From assembly GCA_949152475.1 (NCBI GenBank), contig OX424563.1, positions 17,891,001 to 17,955,000 of the forward strand: a DNA stretch of 64,000 nt, given 5' to 3'. The first letter of the stretch is position 1. Every line of letters begins with the position of its first letter. Source of the stretch: Terebella lapidaria. Taxonomy: Eukaryota > Annelida > Polychaeta > Terebellida > Terebellidae. The notes under the pieces are model-generated. The model did not search any database. It worked only from the letters and a program-made list of their open reading frames with translations, and had not been told where the DNA came from. The translations under genes were made by a program, and so were the position numbers. Positions 1 through 12,529 of the stretch are shown piece after piece.

Positions 1-1059
1 CGACGAGATGCCAATAGGATATCGGAGCAAATGTCCCCTGAAAATTGATCACAAGAGGACGTGATCAAGATGAAACCACAAGCAGTTTCTCTTGTCGTAG
101 AACATCTTCTCTAATACGAGCGGCAGATTAATAATATTGCAGTTTTTATTCTAAAAACAACTTTAGAGGGTTTTTGTTATAACTCGAAATAAATCAAAAT
201 GTAGACTCGAAACTGACTGTGTCGTGTTATAGTATTATGGCATGCACCATGCTATTTATTCAAATTTCTCCGTGTTGTGCAGAATTTACTGCATCAAGAA
301 TATCAATGGACAGGTTGATTTGGATTACCAAACGTTGTATGTGCGAGTAGTGTTGAGACGATTCTAACCCATCTAGTTTATTCGATCCGATAGTGTGTCA
401 ATCATAGAAGAACTTGATCATGTTTGTGACAGTTGGTGAATTATCAACTTATTCAGCATACAGATTGTTTCTTCTTCAATATTATGATTATCCATCATTC
501 TCCATCGAACTCCTCACCAGATCTAAATGACATAGGCGGTATCCGGTTGATCAATATTGCAAAATTCCTAATTATATCACAGTCAATAGTCAATTCATAC
601 CATCCCATAGCCATTATCAACCGAGGAGTTTTGCACTATGTCAGAACCATTCTTTGTTAAATACAAAATGCTTTAGAAATACATTAGGTAATCACTACGA
701 AAGTTAGTTTAAAACGGCATGTGAATGTTGTGATATAAGCATCTATATAATTGTTTTTTTTCCAGAGCATCTATAATTATTTTTTCTTGCCAACATATAC
801 TGATTGATGATGGCATAAATGAGATGACGAAAATAAAACCTGCATATTCTCTTCGGGGTTTAATCTCCGCTCATGGGAAATATTTCATAGTTGTTCGTGA
901 ATATCAATCAAGGAAAGATGACTTCATTTGCACGTTAACGTCCCCTTACACAATCTGTGTTTCAATCTCCACCAGAGAACGTTTCCTTGTGTTAATTATA
1001 TATGTATTGGTAGGCCTAACTCATCATACATATCGTGATATATTCCCATGTCAAGACGT

Positions 1060-1310
1060 TTTGACTTCATTTTTTTTTCACAGTAGGACACCTTATCGTA
1101 ATATTTTTTAGGTTAAGACATCTCGTCGATATAATTTTTCACAGTAAGAAGAATTGTCATTATATCTTTCCAGGTCAAGACACCTGTGTATTATGAGGTA
1201 TGACTCCTTGTCATCATAACTTGGGGATTTCCATTACATGTCAATTTGCCAAGAAATTTATCATGACAAGGCATCTTACAGTGAAACTGAACAGAACAGG
1301 TCGAGAAACA
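1060..1310. repeat. Short local repeats (AGGTCAAGACACC-like) and one dispersed 70-bp repeat
   Basis: Between about 1050 and 1200 a phrase of the type 'aggtcaagaca..tcgtcat..atttttcacagtaag' recurs about three times with a period near 55-60 bp. Immediately after it, 1240-1310 ('tcaatttgccaagaa', 'acagaacaggtcga') is matched at 2575-2645, so a roughly 70-bp segment is present twice about 1.3 kb apart. No coding potential. Confidence 0.45.
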
Positions 1311-2024
1311 TCATATGCTGAAGTGGATGATAAATTAACGCTTTCATTGACTAGCATCTGGACGGTGGGTTTGCAGTGAGACTAGTTACTCGACGAGGGA
1401 TCACACTGTGAATCAGGCCATTAACAGGGACACATAAAAGTGAAGCATGATCGTTTCGGCATAGTCCCACCGATTCCTCCTATCAGGGACACCCAAGTGT
1501 TAATTAGTTTGTCCAAGAACACATACAGCCTGTTCTTTCCATATCCGCCATACACTCTAACGTGTTATATCCGATGCCTCGAGCTCGATTTAGATACTAT
1601 CGCCTCAAATGGATTTGTGGAGTGTCATGTGTTGTCTGGGAAACAGTTCTATCTCTGTTTCGCAGTTACCTTAGACAGTGAATAGAGGGCTCTAATGGGA
1701 TATCATAGAGTTGTGCCAGACAACCAAAAGGCATAAAATATAAGGCTATGGGAGTTGATACATACATGATAAGAAGTGAAGACTTTCAAAATAATGCCTC
1801 CCTCCCCCCGCGAGAAAATGATATTCAAACTGATCTCTCATCAAAATATGTTACTATGTAGTTTATCCTTGAGATAATCCCTAATATGGCCGTTGACCTG
1901 AATATTTTTCTGCATGTAATTTGTGAGAAGCAGATGTAAGAAATTACATGTACAACGGTGTGTAAATGAAAACTATTATTCAAGTAGCTTAATGCTGTGA
2001 CTTTGGTAGCCTATTTCCATGGTG

Positions 2025-2270
2025 TTGCATCCGTCGTCGTCGTCCACATTTTTATCCTAAGAGTTTACTGTCGAATAGAAATTTTGCACAAAAAATGCCC
2101 ACAAATATTACAAGAGGGACGTATTTTTACTTTTCTGATTTTTATAATTTTTTTCGAAATGACGTTTTCGACGAAAAACGGCCAATTTTGCACTCCACGT
2201 TTGAGATTTTCATTTCAAAATATTCCTTTTATTGTGATTATTGTAATGTAATGTTTATTCAGAACCATTC
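2025..2270 (+). repeat. Dispersed repeat R1, copy 1 (5' part)
   Basis: Begins near a CGTCGTCGTC run and continues with 'ttttgcac..aaatgcc..aaatatt', a poly-T stretch and 'acggccaattttgcactc'. The same order of phrases occurs at 5165-5480 and 12130-12490, where the 3' half with 'ggcggccatttt' and 'gttttgagattt' is also present. No ORF and no visible terminal repeats. It is an interspersed element of unknown class. Confidence 0.55.
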
Positions 2271-2384
2271 ACCTACATATTCATATGTATATACATACAT
2301 TCGAATTCATACATTCGAATACAATAAAAAATTGTGCGTTTGGCCCTAGGAGCACTACAAGAGATAAATGTCTGTAACCGTAGT

Positions 2385-2550
2385 GCCCCGATACGCAAAT
2401 ACGTACATCATTGGGCAAGTCCTGCCATAGTTTAGGGCCTTGATAAATGAATGTTTTCATCATACGGTCAGATTCGGGCTTCAGTATATGTGGGTTATTA
2501 CTTTGTCTAGTATTATGAGAGTGAATTTCACGATTTGACATGAACATTGA
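2385..2550 (-). pseudogene. LINE reverse-transcriptase ORF, C-terminal relic
   Basis: The minus-strand translation contains 'HSHNTRQSNNPHIL' followed by 'FIYQGPKLWQDLPNDVR'. This is the conserved C-terminal tail (H-x-x-NTR ... G-x-x-LW-x-x-LP-x-x-[VI]-[RK]) of CR1/L2/Jockey-like non-LTR retrotransposon polyproteins. The frame breaks down after this, and no RT core is found upstream, so it is a 5'-truncated dead insert typical of LINEs. It is a different family from the full LINE at 54.9-58.2 kb and closer in style to the fragment at the right window edge. Confidence 0.7.
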
Positions 2551-2659
2551 GATCTATTATTTGAAGGACTTTCATAACAGGCCAATTTGCCAAGAACTTT
2601 ATCGTGGCAAGGCGTCTAACAGTAATACTGACAGAACAGGTCGAAAATATACTACTTGG

Positions 2660-2860
2660 TTATTGTATGTTCTCCAATATTTGTTCAGGATTTGCAGTTA
2701 ATTTGATGCGTTCTAATAAAATTCAACGATTAAAGATCACTTTTTAGTACACATGCTTGTTTTATACATTCGGACTGCGGGTGTGGAAATCATGTTAGTG
2801 TACGCACAGAAAGGGCACTGTGATATGGCAATTGTTTACCTTCACGTCAGCCGGTGCCCT
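2660..2860. repeat. Dispersed repeat R2, copy 1
   Basis: Phrases 'gttattgtatgttctc', 'gatttgcag', 'caacgattaaa', 'catgcttgttttatacat', 'gcacagaaagg' and 'attgtttacct' recur in the same order at 53105-53300. Two copies about 50 kb apart on the same strand indicate an interspersed repeat rather than part of the tandem units. No ORF and no terminal repeats seen. Confidence 0.55.
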
Positions 2861-5141
2861 CAGTATTATATATTATTTTCAACAAATCGATTTCGTTATT
2901 GAAATATGACATGATCCACGGGGGAGGCCAAAGTCGATCTTTGCGTGAGTGTGACGTCTTTCCTTCTTGCCCTCCATGGTTTTGTCCTGTACAACAAAAT
3001 ACTGGTTGTTTGTAGAACTAAAGGTTTCGAGTCATGCTCCATTCCAGTATACTGTATTTGTAACATATCATGTATATTTAACTTGAGCAACGACTATGCC
3101 ATGGATTACTACAAAATACTATTTACTTCGTATTGAACATACCTCTCTACTGAGTTATTCACATTGAGGTAAGCGACACTCTTTCACCGGTTTTCATGAA
3201 GACTTCAGACTATCATGGTGATGCGCTCCGTTGCGTCGCAACACACAAAAAACCCCGCGTAATGGGTTGAAAAATGAATCTCACAACCATAAATAAGACT
3301 TAATGTGGGCAAGTCCTTTATGGTATTATTTAAACGGCAGCAGAATATTTCATATGTTCTCATCACAAATTTCTTCCCGCCAGCATGCCAAGACATGAGA
3401 TATTCATAATTGATAAGGCACACTCAAAAGTGCTGTATCCGTCCTACCACAGTTCTCAGCTTTTTGCATAAAATGGTTGGGACTATTTGACAATATGATT
3501 TAGTTGAGTAGATCACAAATATTTTTTGCAAGAGAACGTGTAGTTATGCCAATTGGGAATGTGTCACCATTCAGAACATAGTGCTTCATAAATATCCACC
3601 CTTACTACAATATCACATAGGACGTTGTCTTTCCCAAGAACATGGGTCACAAGGGGTCACCTGTCCAAAGCCATCGTTCCATTGACCACGCTTCATGCAA
3701 ATAATACAGAAAACAGCTCTTCTGTGTGTCATATCAGTTGTGAATATATGGATATGATGCCGAAATCTCCTAAACGTATATCCATTGAAGCGATGGTGTT
3801 GTAGTCTTACAACGATAGTACAATGGACAATACGTAAGTAAGCAGTATGATCCACATCTTTGAACATAAGTAAAACGATTCTATCAAATTGCAAGCAGTT
3901 AAATGGAAACTTTGTTCTATTGCAGACGTGACAACAAATATCATTATCATGTTTATTGGTGAGTGATCGGTTGCATCTAGTTCTCTACTGAAGTGATTTT
4001 TTCGGTTCGCGAGTTCCGATGGGAAAAAACACCACCAACTAATAACATGATTTGTAGATATACATGTGGTATGCATTATCTCATTGTTGAGGCCAGATCC
4101 ACACTCCTTGAACTTTCACTACATACTAGATTGGATATGCATATTCCCCGTGACATCTGGAGATGTCCATGAATAACAAGTTTACACACATTTAACTATG
4201 CACAAGCACAATGAAGAAAGAACATTCTCATCACAAAATTTTTCTATCATTCCTACCTGAAACACATGGCAGTTAGTTGAACAGGCACTATGGGTATCCG
4301 TAGTCGATAGTGATGTAAGTTTTTCAACTTGGACAAAACGTCTCTTCACCATAACAACGATAATAAAACAATAGTTTTATGGCATATCAGGTTTTCAATG
4401 AAGTATTATATAATCTACATTATGAGAATCTCTAACATATTACCATTAAATTATTTGTAATTCCGCAGTTTTGATGTTGCAAAAAAAATCGCCATTTGTC
4501 TATTTTGACACTATTTCCTCTATATTCACCATGATTGGATTGCATCACATCACCGGGCAGTGAACTGTGTGATAAAGGACGTGTTCCTTTATATCGTCTG
4601 ATAAACCTGTAACACAATGAATGCTTTCCATGGATGTTATTGACAAGAGGAAAAGAATTTACGAGAGGAGGATTCTGCGCGGCATTGCCAAGTTGTATGG
4701 TGGTAGTTGTGGTTTTGTATTGTGTAGAGTGCAATATGAAAAGGTGAAGAAATACGTTTGATATAGCTGACGAGTGATGAGCACAAAGTTTTGTTCATTT
4801 CCATTTACTCATGTCTGATTCACACGAAACATGATAGGAGTGTTGAATGGAATTCAAGATTGTTGCGTGAAATGAACATAACGAACCAGATCAAACTGAA
4901 AAACGAATGTTAGAGATGTTTCAATCAGGTTATACTATTACCCAAACAACTTACACAGCATACTGAAATAACAATAACTACACTATGTAGCTATCACAAA
5001 ACTGTGGATTCAGTATTGGAACTGATACAATAAGCGATGCAGATGATGCAAGACATTGCACACACTGCTTAGTTAGGGAAATGAAATACAGAATAGATTC
5101 AAACATGAAACTTTTGATGTCATCACTTCCGCTATGCCGAA

Positions 5142-5690
5142 TAGCAGCGGCGCGCTAGAGATACTGTGTTGTCCGGCGGCAGTTCGTCTGTCGTCATCAA
5201 CTTTTTGTTATATTTAAAGTTTTTGGTTGAATCTTTCTGAAATTCCGCATAAAATGCCTAAAAATATTTCGAGTGTGAAGTATTTTTCAGTCTCATTCTT
5301 TTTTGGACGACAAACTTTGGACTTTGGCGGCCATTTTCTCAAGAGCAGTCTGCTCAGTTTTGAGATTTCTGTTTGAAACGATCCCCCTTATATATCTTTG
5401 TGACGTGTATGAGGTTCGTTGCATTTGAATCACCAGTCACCGTGTGATGGCCATTTCGTTCAACTGGTCGGTGAAAAATATTTTTGTCCAATCAAGTCAC
5501 TATCCTTTTTGAGCCATTTTCCAGCCAGAAAAAATGTATCATTTAAAAAAAAAATGCACTTTTTCCTTCATGTTTGCACGCCACCTTTTGTCAAACATTT
5601 GGATCAAATTTGGAGTTTCGACATTAATATTATTCAAACTTTTGCAGCGGAGCACTCAAAGCCTTATGTGTGACTTCCAGTGATGACCCT
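5142..5690 (+). repeat. Dispersed repeat R1, copy 2, inserted between blocks F and G
   Basis: Block F ends at about 5140 ('gatgtcatcac') and block G resumes at about 5740. In units 2 and 4 (9850-9990 and 19340-19400) the same two blocks lie almost next to each other. The intervening 0.55 kb holds the R1 phrases ('tggcggccattttctcaag', 'gttttgagatttctg') also seen at 12130-12490. The sister units therefore show the unoccupied state, which supports R1 being mobile or at least insertional. Confidence 0.55.
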
Positions 5691-6059
5691 GAAAAAGTCA
5701 ATATATTAAAATCGACCACGATATGATTGTGGTTTATTCCATTGTCAAATCTCAGTTGATTATAATAGTATTTTTTCAGTCGCAAATGTAGACAAATAAT
5801 GCACTATAATTATATTGATATAGGCACAGAAGTGAGATTTTGTTATTCATAGCAACTTGAAATTGACAACTCAACGTACCTGCCAACATCGCATTGAGTA
5901 ATGTGCAAAGCTAATAACGCATAATTTATACATGAATTGTGTACTGTCAACAAACTCTGCCTAGCTGTGACATTATTAGATGCATAATTTATTCCTCAGT
6001 TTATATGTGAAGATTAGACCATTAGACCTTGAACACAAGTAAAAATGATGGCAAGAATT

Positions 6060-9000
6060 ATCAATATATTCAACATTCAAATTCTTCTTGAATATCATGA
6101 TTGTCCATCATTCTTAATCAATCTCATCACTGAATTCATATGGCATAGGTGGTAGGTAGTTATTCAATATATATTTTGACTCGAGAAGTAATTCCCAATT
6201 ACATCACGGTTAAAATGCGGTCATATAATAACCAGTCCCTTATCCAAATATGGATGTTTTAACAAAGCTTTAGAAATGAAATTAAATGATTATTACAGAG
6301 GTTATAACATGAATAATCTGACATAAGTATCTATATCATCGTCTTGCCAACCCATGCTGTTTGACGATGACATAAATGAGATGTCACAAACGAGACCTGT
6401 TTTACTATTTTGTGATTATAATTGTATTCGCTCATCATCATAAGTATGTCATGATAGTTAACGTCCCGACACATAAGAGGTTTATGATGAGGATTAGCAT
6501 CTGTAACTCGGATTTGCATGATGATTAGTCATTAGATGGATGATTATGAACAATTCTATGAACAATAGAAGTGAAACATGGTGGTTGTCTAGTACAACTC
6601 TCTGGTACCACATTAGCACCGCCCGTGCTTTCGTATATTACCTTGTTATGGTAGCTGCAGAAGAGGAAGAGTCGTTTGCAAGACAACAAGTAGCGCTCCT
6701 CAAATTCGTCTGTGGCACTGTCGTCTACATCGAGCTTGTAGACGAGCGAGTATAACAACAAAATTGAATGACGGATGCAAAAAGAGCAGTTCGTCCGCAT
6801 TTTTGGATGCAGCCTATCGACAAATACTAGAACACGTCGAAGTCATGATACGAGAAATCAGTCAGATCTTGTCAAAACGACTAGACATCATTTCTCTAAA
6901 ATGATCCCAATGCGGGACAGAAAATCCATTGCCAAAATATTCAAACTGACCTTTCACTAGAATATCGTGGTTTGTCCTTGACCTTATCTCTAGTCTGACC
7001 ATTGGCCAGAAGATAATCTGAATATCATGTGTCAGGAGCAGGTGTAAAAAAGTTTGGTTATTTGGGTTACAATTTGTGTCCCAATATAAAATGTGTGTTA
7101 TTTGTTGACCACCCGATCCAATACCAATAGCGGGCCCTCGGTCGTATTTCCGAACTGACCACTCCTCCAGTGGCGATTCAACGCTAGAGCCGTCGTGAGC
7201 AGTGAGTGAGCAAGTCACCCCTTCTCTGGCGATGTTGGTCTTTTGTTTCATTTGTCACCATGTGGTCGAATTGTCGAAGTGCCGCCTCTTGGTATTTTAG
7301 GCTATTTGACCCAGTCGAGCAGAATCGGGCCTCAGAAATTCACAATAAGCCCTATTCGTAGCAGAGATGTTCACAGTGTTACAGATCATTTTCAAAAATT
7401 GGCATTCTTTGTACTAGTCTGAGTGTTGGTTCTCTGCTTTTTTCACCGAAAGGTGACGCGATATACTAAACAATATTGGAGTCAGTTGAATTAACGGTTT
7501 CAAGCCATACCCCATACCAATATACTGTATTTGTAAGCTATTCTGTATATGTATCTTGTACAACGACTATAGAGTACTAAGTGCTATTTCGCGTTGCAAA
7601 GATCTCTCCTTATCGAAGTATTTGCATTGAGTTATGCGTCACCCTTCCACCAGATTGTTGTTACAAAGAATTCAGACAATATGGCAATGCGCTCTCGTGC
7701 GTCGCAACAGAAAAAAGGCGTAATGAATTGCCGGATGTACCTCACATCAATAAGTAAGATTTGTTCTGGGCGAGTCCTTTGTGATACTATTCAGGCGACC
7801 GCAAAATATTCCATGTATGTTCTCATGACAAATTGTTTCCGCCGCCAGACCAGGACATCGTATGTTCACAATTGATAAGACATACAGGTGTGTTGTTATC
7901 CGTCTTATCAACAGTTCGTTGGCATAAAAGACTGCTGAGACTAATAAAGAAGTTGACTGAGTTGAGTAGATGTCCTCGTGTGACCCAGGTTTGTCTTTCG
8001 GACATTAGGGCCAACGTCCTGACGTAGTGACAGCTTGCAACTACGTAGTGGTACAACATCGGGCTCTTAATACTGATTCACAATGATTCTTCACTAAGTC
8101 TCCACACTGAGCTGGAATATACTACTGATACTTACTGATCTAAGTTTCCAAAAACTTAGTGATGTAAACGATATTTTCTTTTTTTTTTGGAAAATGGTAT
8201 CGTGACGACACGTATACATGTATATGTAGCCTGGGATTGAGGTACAAGTTTTCATTTACAGTATTACACACTATTCACCATGGATGCTAGAAGTTCCGTT
8301 CCCGTCGATTTGTCTTCTCTGTATTGTTCATGATATATTATTGTTGAATTTGAAGGAAGAAATTCATGAAGCAAGTACTGACATGAGAATTGTTGGTCAT
8401 GTTTATAGTAATCTAGACGGGTATGACATATGCAGCTATTTTATGCAATTATCGCAATACGATATGCTACTGTTCAGACAATAATCTACATGATATATCA
8501 TGATATGTCAATTCCATCACTCATATTACAAACATAGTGTGCAAGAGAATGGTGTGCATAACCGATGGTGTGCATAATTGACATAATGTGCAGTTATGAC
8601 ATGAAAAGTGTCACCTGACAGAACATAGTGCACCATTATTATACACCTCTTACTACCATATTTCACCTAGGATGTTGACCCTGATACCCAAACACGTGGG
8701 TCAACTGGGGTCACCTGTCCTAAGCCATCGTTGCATTAATCATATTTCGGGCAATTAATACAGAAAACAACACACCTGCGGGTCACAGGAGTTGTGAAGA
8801 TATAATGTTATTGTAATGCTGAGATTTCTCAGGCTTATCTCAAAAGAAACGAACTAGTTTATTGTCACACATATTACGAATCTGATATGAACATTATAGG
8901 CATTGTGTTGGAGCCCGAGTATTGCCACAAAAGAACTAGGAGTAGAACTAGGAACATCAGGACTGTACTGTCTTCGAAAGTGATGCAAAATTACCTGTAC

Positions 9001-10130
9001 CCCGATATTATATGCATTCTATTTGAACTCGGTTAAAATGGTGCTACTCAGTTCTAAGCGATTCAACATAGAATAGTTTTTTCCTTACGAGACAACATAT
9101 ATTATATTAATACCATGTACGTTGGCAGTGATTTGTTGCAGGTAGTAATAATCCAGAATCCTTGGCACATTGAGTTGTGGTTCTGTATTACCTATGGGGA
9201 AGAATATTCCAATAACATGTTTCTGTAGATATATATTACAATGTAATATAATATGTGTTATCTAATTGATGAGAATGTTTTCTCATTCCTTGGAACATTT
9301 CATGTTTACTATATATGTATGTTCATTTGTGCTGGAGACGGGAAATGTTCTATATAATGCAAGGGAAGAATGCTGGTATTCATGTCAAAAATGACAAAAG
9401 GAAGAATATTTTTCACGACAGAAGGATTCTAAGCAGCATGGTCAGGGATTATGGTGTTAGTTGTGGTTTTGTTATTATGTGAAGTGCAATGTGAGACGTT
9501 AAAGGACTAAATTCGATAGAGTTACACTGAAATGAATAGCAAAGTTTTGTCCATTTCAATGACTCGTGCATGATTCACATGGAACACGACATTAGTTTCG
9601 AATGAAATCCATCATTGCTGCATAGAATGAACAGAAACGAACATCATCAAACGGACAAAGTAATGCTAGAGATGGATCAATCATGTTATACTCGTACTTC
9701 ATCAACTCCCACAACATGCTCAAATAGCAATATTAAATATCCTCTGGCGATTTTACTTTGTGAGAACCAGTGAACTGTAGATTTAATATTGGAACTGATA
9801 TAATAAGTGATACTGCACACACTACTCAGTTAGGAAGATGAGGTGGATTTCAACATGATATTTATGATGTCATGTGATCGCTTTTACACAATCAAAAGGC
9901 CAATATACTTGATTCACACTCCATACAAATGTGATTTAGAGAATTGTCCCTTCTCAGCTGTCTCAGCATATATTAATCAGTCACAAAATTAGACAAAAAC
10001 ACACTTTACCTTAATAAAATGATATAGCCACAGTGAGATGAACCACAGGGCGTAATTATTTCGGGTATATATAGTGTGTACTGTCATCATACAATCGGCA
10101 TTGCTTTTTGCTAATTGTGAAGCCCGAAAA
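6060..10130. repeat. Unit 2 of degenerate array
   Basis: Non-coding. Block A (6060-6290), M (6300-6510), B (6860-7130), C (7490-8040), D (8540-8900), E (9360-9740), F (9780-9860), G/H (9940-10130). Good landmarks are 'gcgtcgcaacagaaa' in C (compare 'gcgtcgcaacacaca' at 3233) and 'ttagttgtggttttgt' in E (also at 15820; near-matches at 4700 and 19012). Several short ORFs lie within it, but the reading frames are not kept in the homologous blocks of other units. I see no RNA gene and no splice-linked exon set. Confidence 0.7.
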
Positions 10131-10139
10131 TATCTATGT

Positions 10140-10700
10140 TCGGTCCGTCAAGTCCTGTAGATAATATCACGTCATGAGAACTTGAGAGGTATCACCTATT
10201 GTCTGGGGAACGATTCTGCCTTTTCTACAAGTAGCCGATAATATACAGAAGCACAGATGACCTTCAATTTGTTTTAGAGACATTCCCAGCTAATAGACTT
10301 TCAGTAGGTATCGAGAGATGACGTTCAATGGAACCCGGTTGAGTGAGGGCCTTTCGGGTTCTCTACTAACCCAGATGGCCTCGAATCTGACCCTGACCTT
10401 GATCAGGAGAAGGTGTAACGCATTTGTGTTATTTATCCAACAGCGAGTGATACATTTTTATGCACCTAAGTAATCAGAACATGGTGCTCTGAGCAGGCGG
10501 TGCAAGGAATGGAGCATGTTGAAGAACTATCATAGCTTAATGGTTCGCAATGGAAAATTTTTAATGTTGATAATATGGATGTATGCATTTATCCAGCGAG
10601 GGTTGAATGTATCACACTTTTATGTGTCAGAAGCAGCTGGAAGGAATTGGAAACAAGTTCTGTCGTTAAAGTCTACATAACGTATGGCTTTGAGACTAAT
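10140..10700. repeat. Unit 3 of array, 5' part (block B)
   Basis: Directly follows the end of block H ('ttgtgaagcccgaa', also at 19783) but jumps to block B ('attgtctgggga', 'ctgacc..gaccttgatcagg..aggtgtaa'), so block A is missing here, presumably deleted. Block-B text such as 'atgtgtcagaagcag' at 10626 is also found at 7030, 22197 and 23728. No coding potential. Confidence 0.55.
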
Positions 10701-11330
10701 TTCATGGGTAGCTATTCGATAAACATTATTGCCATATAATTTATTATATATGCCTTTGTTTCTTCCTGGGAAATATCATAGACAAAACACCGAAGCGAAT
10801 AGTATTGATTTTATAATGTTTGATTCAGTACCATGCCAGGAAATCTTATATTGAATGAATTATGGAATGGCATTTGTAAAAGCAATTCTTTGAAAAAAAT
10901 TCTAGGAATTTGAGTAATATAATATAACTGATATAGGTAGATCAGTTTATATGGCTATTCTAGAAAATCATGTAATGTGATTGTGACAATGTTTTTAATT
11001 CTGATCAGCACTGTGTCTGAACATCTAGCTGGAACATGCGTGGCTGAGACACATTGAGTCCAACAAATAAAACTGTAAATGACAACAGAACATTTGTAAG
11101 TTCCTGGTATCTTGTCAGAATAAAAAAATGCTATATTCCTGCTGACTTGCTCAGACCAACATTTCATTAGAGGTGGTTCACAGACAATGTAAGCAACAAA
11201 CATTCGGGTGACAACAAATGCGATTCAATTTTGGCAATGGTGACAAAGCAACGCAACAAGTTCACTCAACTACCTCAAATAACTGATTTTATCTTAGGCC
11301 AGATGAATTTACGGCAATCTTCACGGTAGT
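10700..11330. other. Unassigned AT-rich DNA
   Basis: No ORF with a recognisable domain, no terminal repeats and no clear match to the named blocks. It could be diverged array DNA or unique sequence. Confidence 0.4.
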
Positions 11331-12097
11331 CCTATACGGAAGCCCATAGGTGACATACGCGTAAAAATGTCTTTTTCAGCAAAAAGCTAGCACGTTCGCA
11401 CTTGGAAACAGTTAAGGCTATTGCGTTCACACGTGGAAAGTCCGAGGTTACCACGTTCACACGTGGAAGCATTTAACGCTTCCACGTTCGCACGCGGAAA
11501 CTTCAGGAGCTACCACGTTCGCATGTGCAAAGATTTGGGTGTGGTAGCATCAAATGCTTTCACGTGTGAACGTAGAAACCTAAATCTTTCTACGTGTGAA
11601 CGTGGAAAGGTATAAATGCTTCCACATGTGAACGTGGTAGCTTTGAAACTTTCTACGTGTGAACGTGGAAACCTACATCTTTCTACGTTCGAACGTAATA
11701 AGTTTTAAAGTTTCTACGTGCGAACGTGAAAGCATATAATGTTTCCACGTGTGAACGTGGTAGCTTCGAAACTTTCTAAGTGTGAACGTAGAAACCTAGA
11801 TCTTTCTACGTTCGAATAAGTTTTAAAGTTTCTACGTGCGAACGTGAAAGCATGTAATGTTCCCACGTGTGAACGTGGTAGCTTCAGACTTTCTACGTGT
11901 GAACGTGGAAGCCTAAAACCTTTCTACGTGCGAACGTAGAAAGATTTAAAGTTACCACGTGCGAACGTGATAGTGCTAAATTCTTCCACGTGCGAACGTG
12001 GTAGTTTTGAACTTTCTACGTTCGAACGTGCAAGGTTTTTAATAGAAAAAACACCAAATTTTTTTCCCGCACCTGTCACCTATGGGCTTCCATAGTC
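11331..12097. mobile_element. Inverted-repeat-bounded element with near-palindromic 30-bp core array
   Basis: An 18-bp perfect inverted repeat, 'ggaagcccataggtgaca' at 11338-11355 and its reverse complement at 12074-12091, bounds the element; weaker pairing extends a few bases outward ('ctat'/'atag'). Between them lies an array of about 21 near-palindromic units spaced about 30 bp apart (see the array entry). There is no ORF with a transposase signature. It resembles a fold-back type non-autonomous DNA element. No target duplication was recognised. Confidence 0.65.
11388..12035. repeat. Near-palindromic minisatellite (CACGTGYGAACGTGG type), about 21 units
   Basis: Each unit is a near-palindrome of the form (t)ttcYACGT-gYg-aACGTRGaaa followed by about 8-12 bp of linker; unit starts include about 11424, 11451, 11480, 11556, 11586, 11650, 11709, 11740, 11829, 11889, 11952, 11983 and 12012. 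The first five units read in one orientation ('cacgttcgcacg') and the rest in the other ('acgtgtgaacgt'), with the switch near 11540. The centres vary (gtg, gcg, tcg), and many units contain the E-box core CACGTG or the fully palindromic 'acgttcgaacgt'. Linkers are alike ('cctaaatc', 'agcttcgaaac'). Confidence 0.85.
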
Positions 12098-12119
12098 CAA
12101 TGCTGTCTCATATTACCTA

Positions 12120-12500
12120 TTTTTAGGTGACCGGACCTATGGTCTGCGTCGTCGACGTCAGCGTGGTCGGTCCAGATTTTTATCTTTGAAGTTTACTGGT
12201 GAATCTTTCCGAAATTTTGCACGAAAATGCCTGGAAATATTTTGAAAAGGTTTTTTTTTCTGCTTTTTGATTTTCGCATTTTTTTTTCAAAATGGCGGCC
12301 ATTTTCGACTAAAACAGCCGATTTCTAACTTTGGCGGCAAGTTTCTCAAGAACTGTTCGGACAGTTTTGAGATTTTTGTTTCAATAGATTGCCCTCATAT
12401 ACCTCTGTGAGATGTATAAGTTTCGTTTCCCCTGAATCGCTGGTCTGCGTATGGCGGCCATTTTCATTTTCTCGAATGGTCCCAGACTGGACTTCCCCAT
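12120..12500 (+). repeat. Dispersed repeat R1, copy 3
   Basis: Starts with 'gtctgcgtcgtcgacgtcag', then 'ttttgcacgaaaatgcc', 'aaatattttgaaaagg', poly-T, 'aaaatggcggccatttt', 'ggcggcaagtttctcaagaa' and 'ttttgagatttttgtttc', in the same order as at 5165-5480. It sits between the fold-back element and the 133-bp satellite. No ORF. Confidence 0.6.
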
Positions 12501-12529
12501 GTTAAATTCTACTATGCTTTATAATGGGC

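Larger units (their letters stand above)
300..6050. repeat. Unit 1 of degenerate kb-scale repeat array
   Basis: Non-coding. Recurrent blocks in order: A (about 318-660), M (about 890-1000), B (1440-1960), C (2880-3530), D (3590-3900), E (4380-5000), F (5040-5140), G (5740-6050). Each block is found again with similar order in at least one other unit, for example C at 7490-8040, 22290-22880, 31810-32400 and 33240-34170. A typical match is block A, where the words 'ccaaacgttgtatgtgc' occur at about 331 and 17405. The ORFs inside are short and are not conserved between copies, so I read the unit as non-coding. Transposon debris interrupts it at 2030-2860 and 5142-5690. Confidence 0.7.

Noticed and set aside
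433..1111. Short plus-strand ORFs in block A/M of unit 1 as a small secreted protein family
   Set aside because: Translations of the equivalent positions in units 2, 4 and 5 are frameshifted or contain stops, so there is no conserved peptide.
6862..7251. 129-codon minus-strand ORF in block B of unit 2
   Set aside because: The homologous B blocks at 1825-1960, 10380-10450 and 22010-22250 do not keep the frame, so it is a chance ORF.
11388..12035. CRISPR-like array: palindromic repeats of about 20 bp with short spacers at 30-bp spacing
   Set aside because: The sequence context is eukaryotic, the 'spacers' are only about 8-12 bp and are similar to one another, the units change orientation within the array, and no cas genes are present. 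It is a minisatellite in an inverted-repeat-bounded element.
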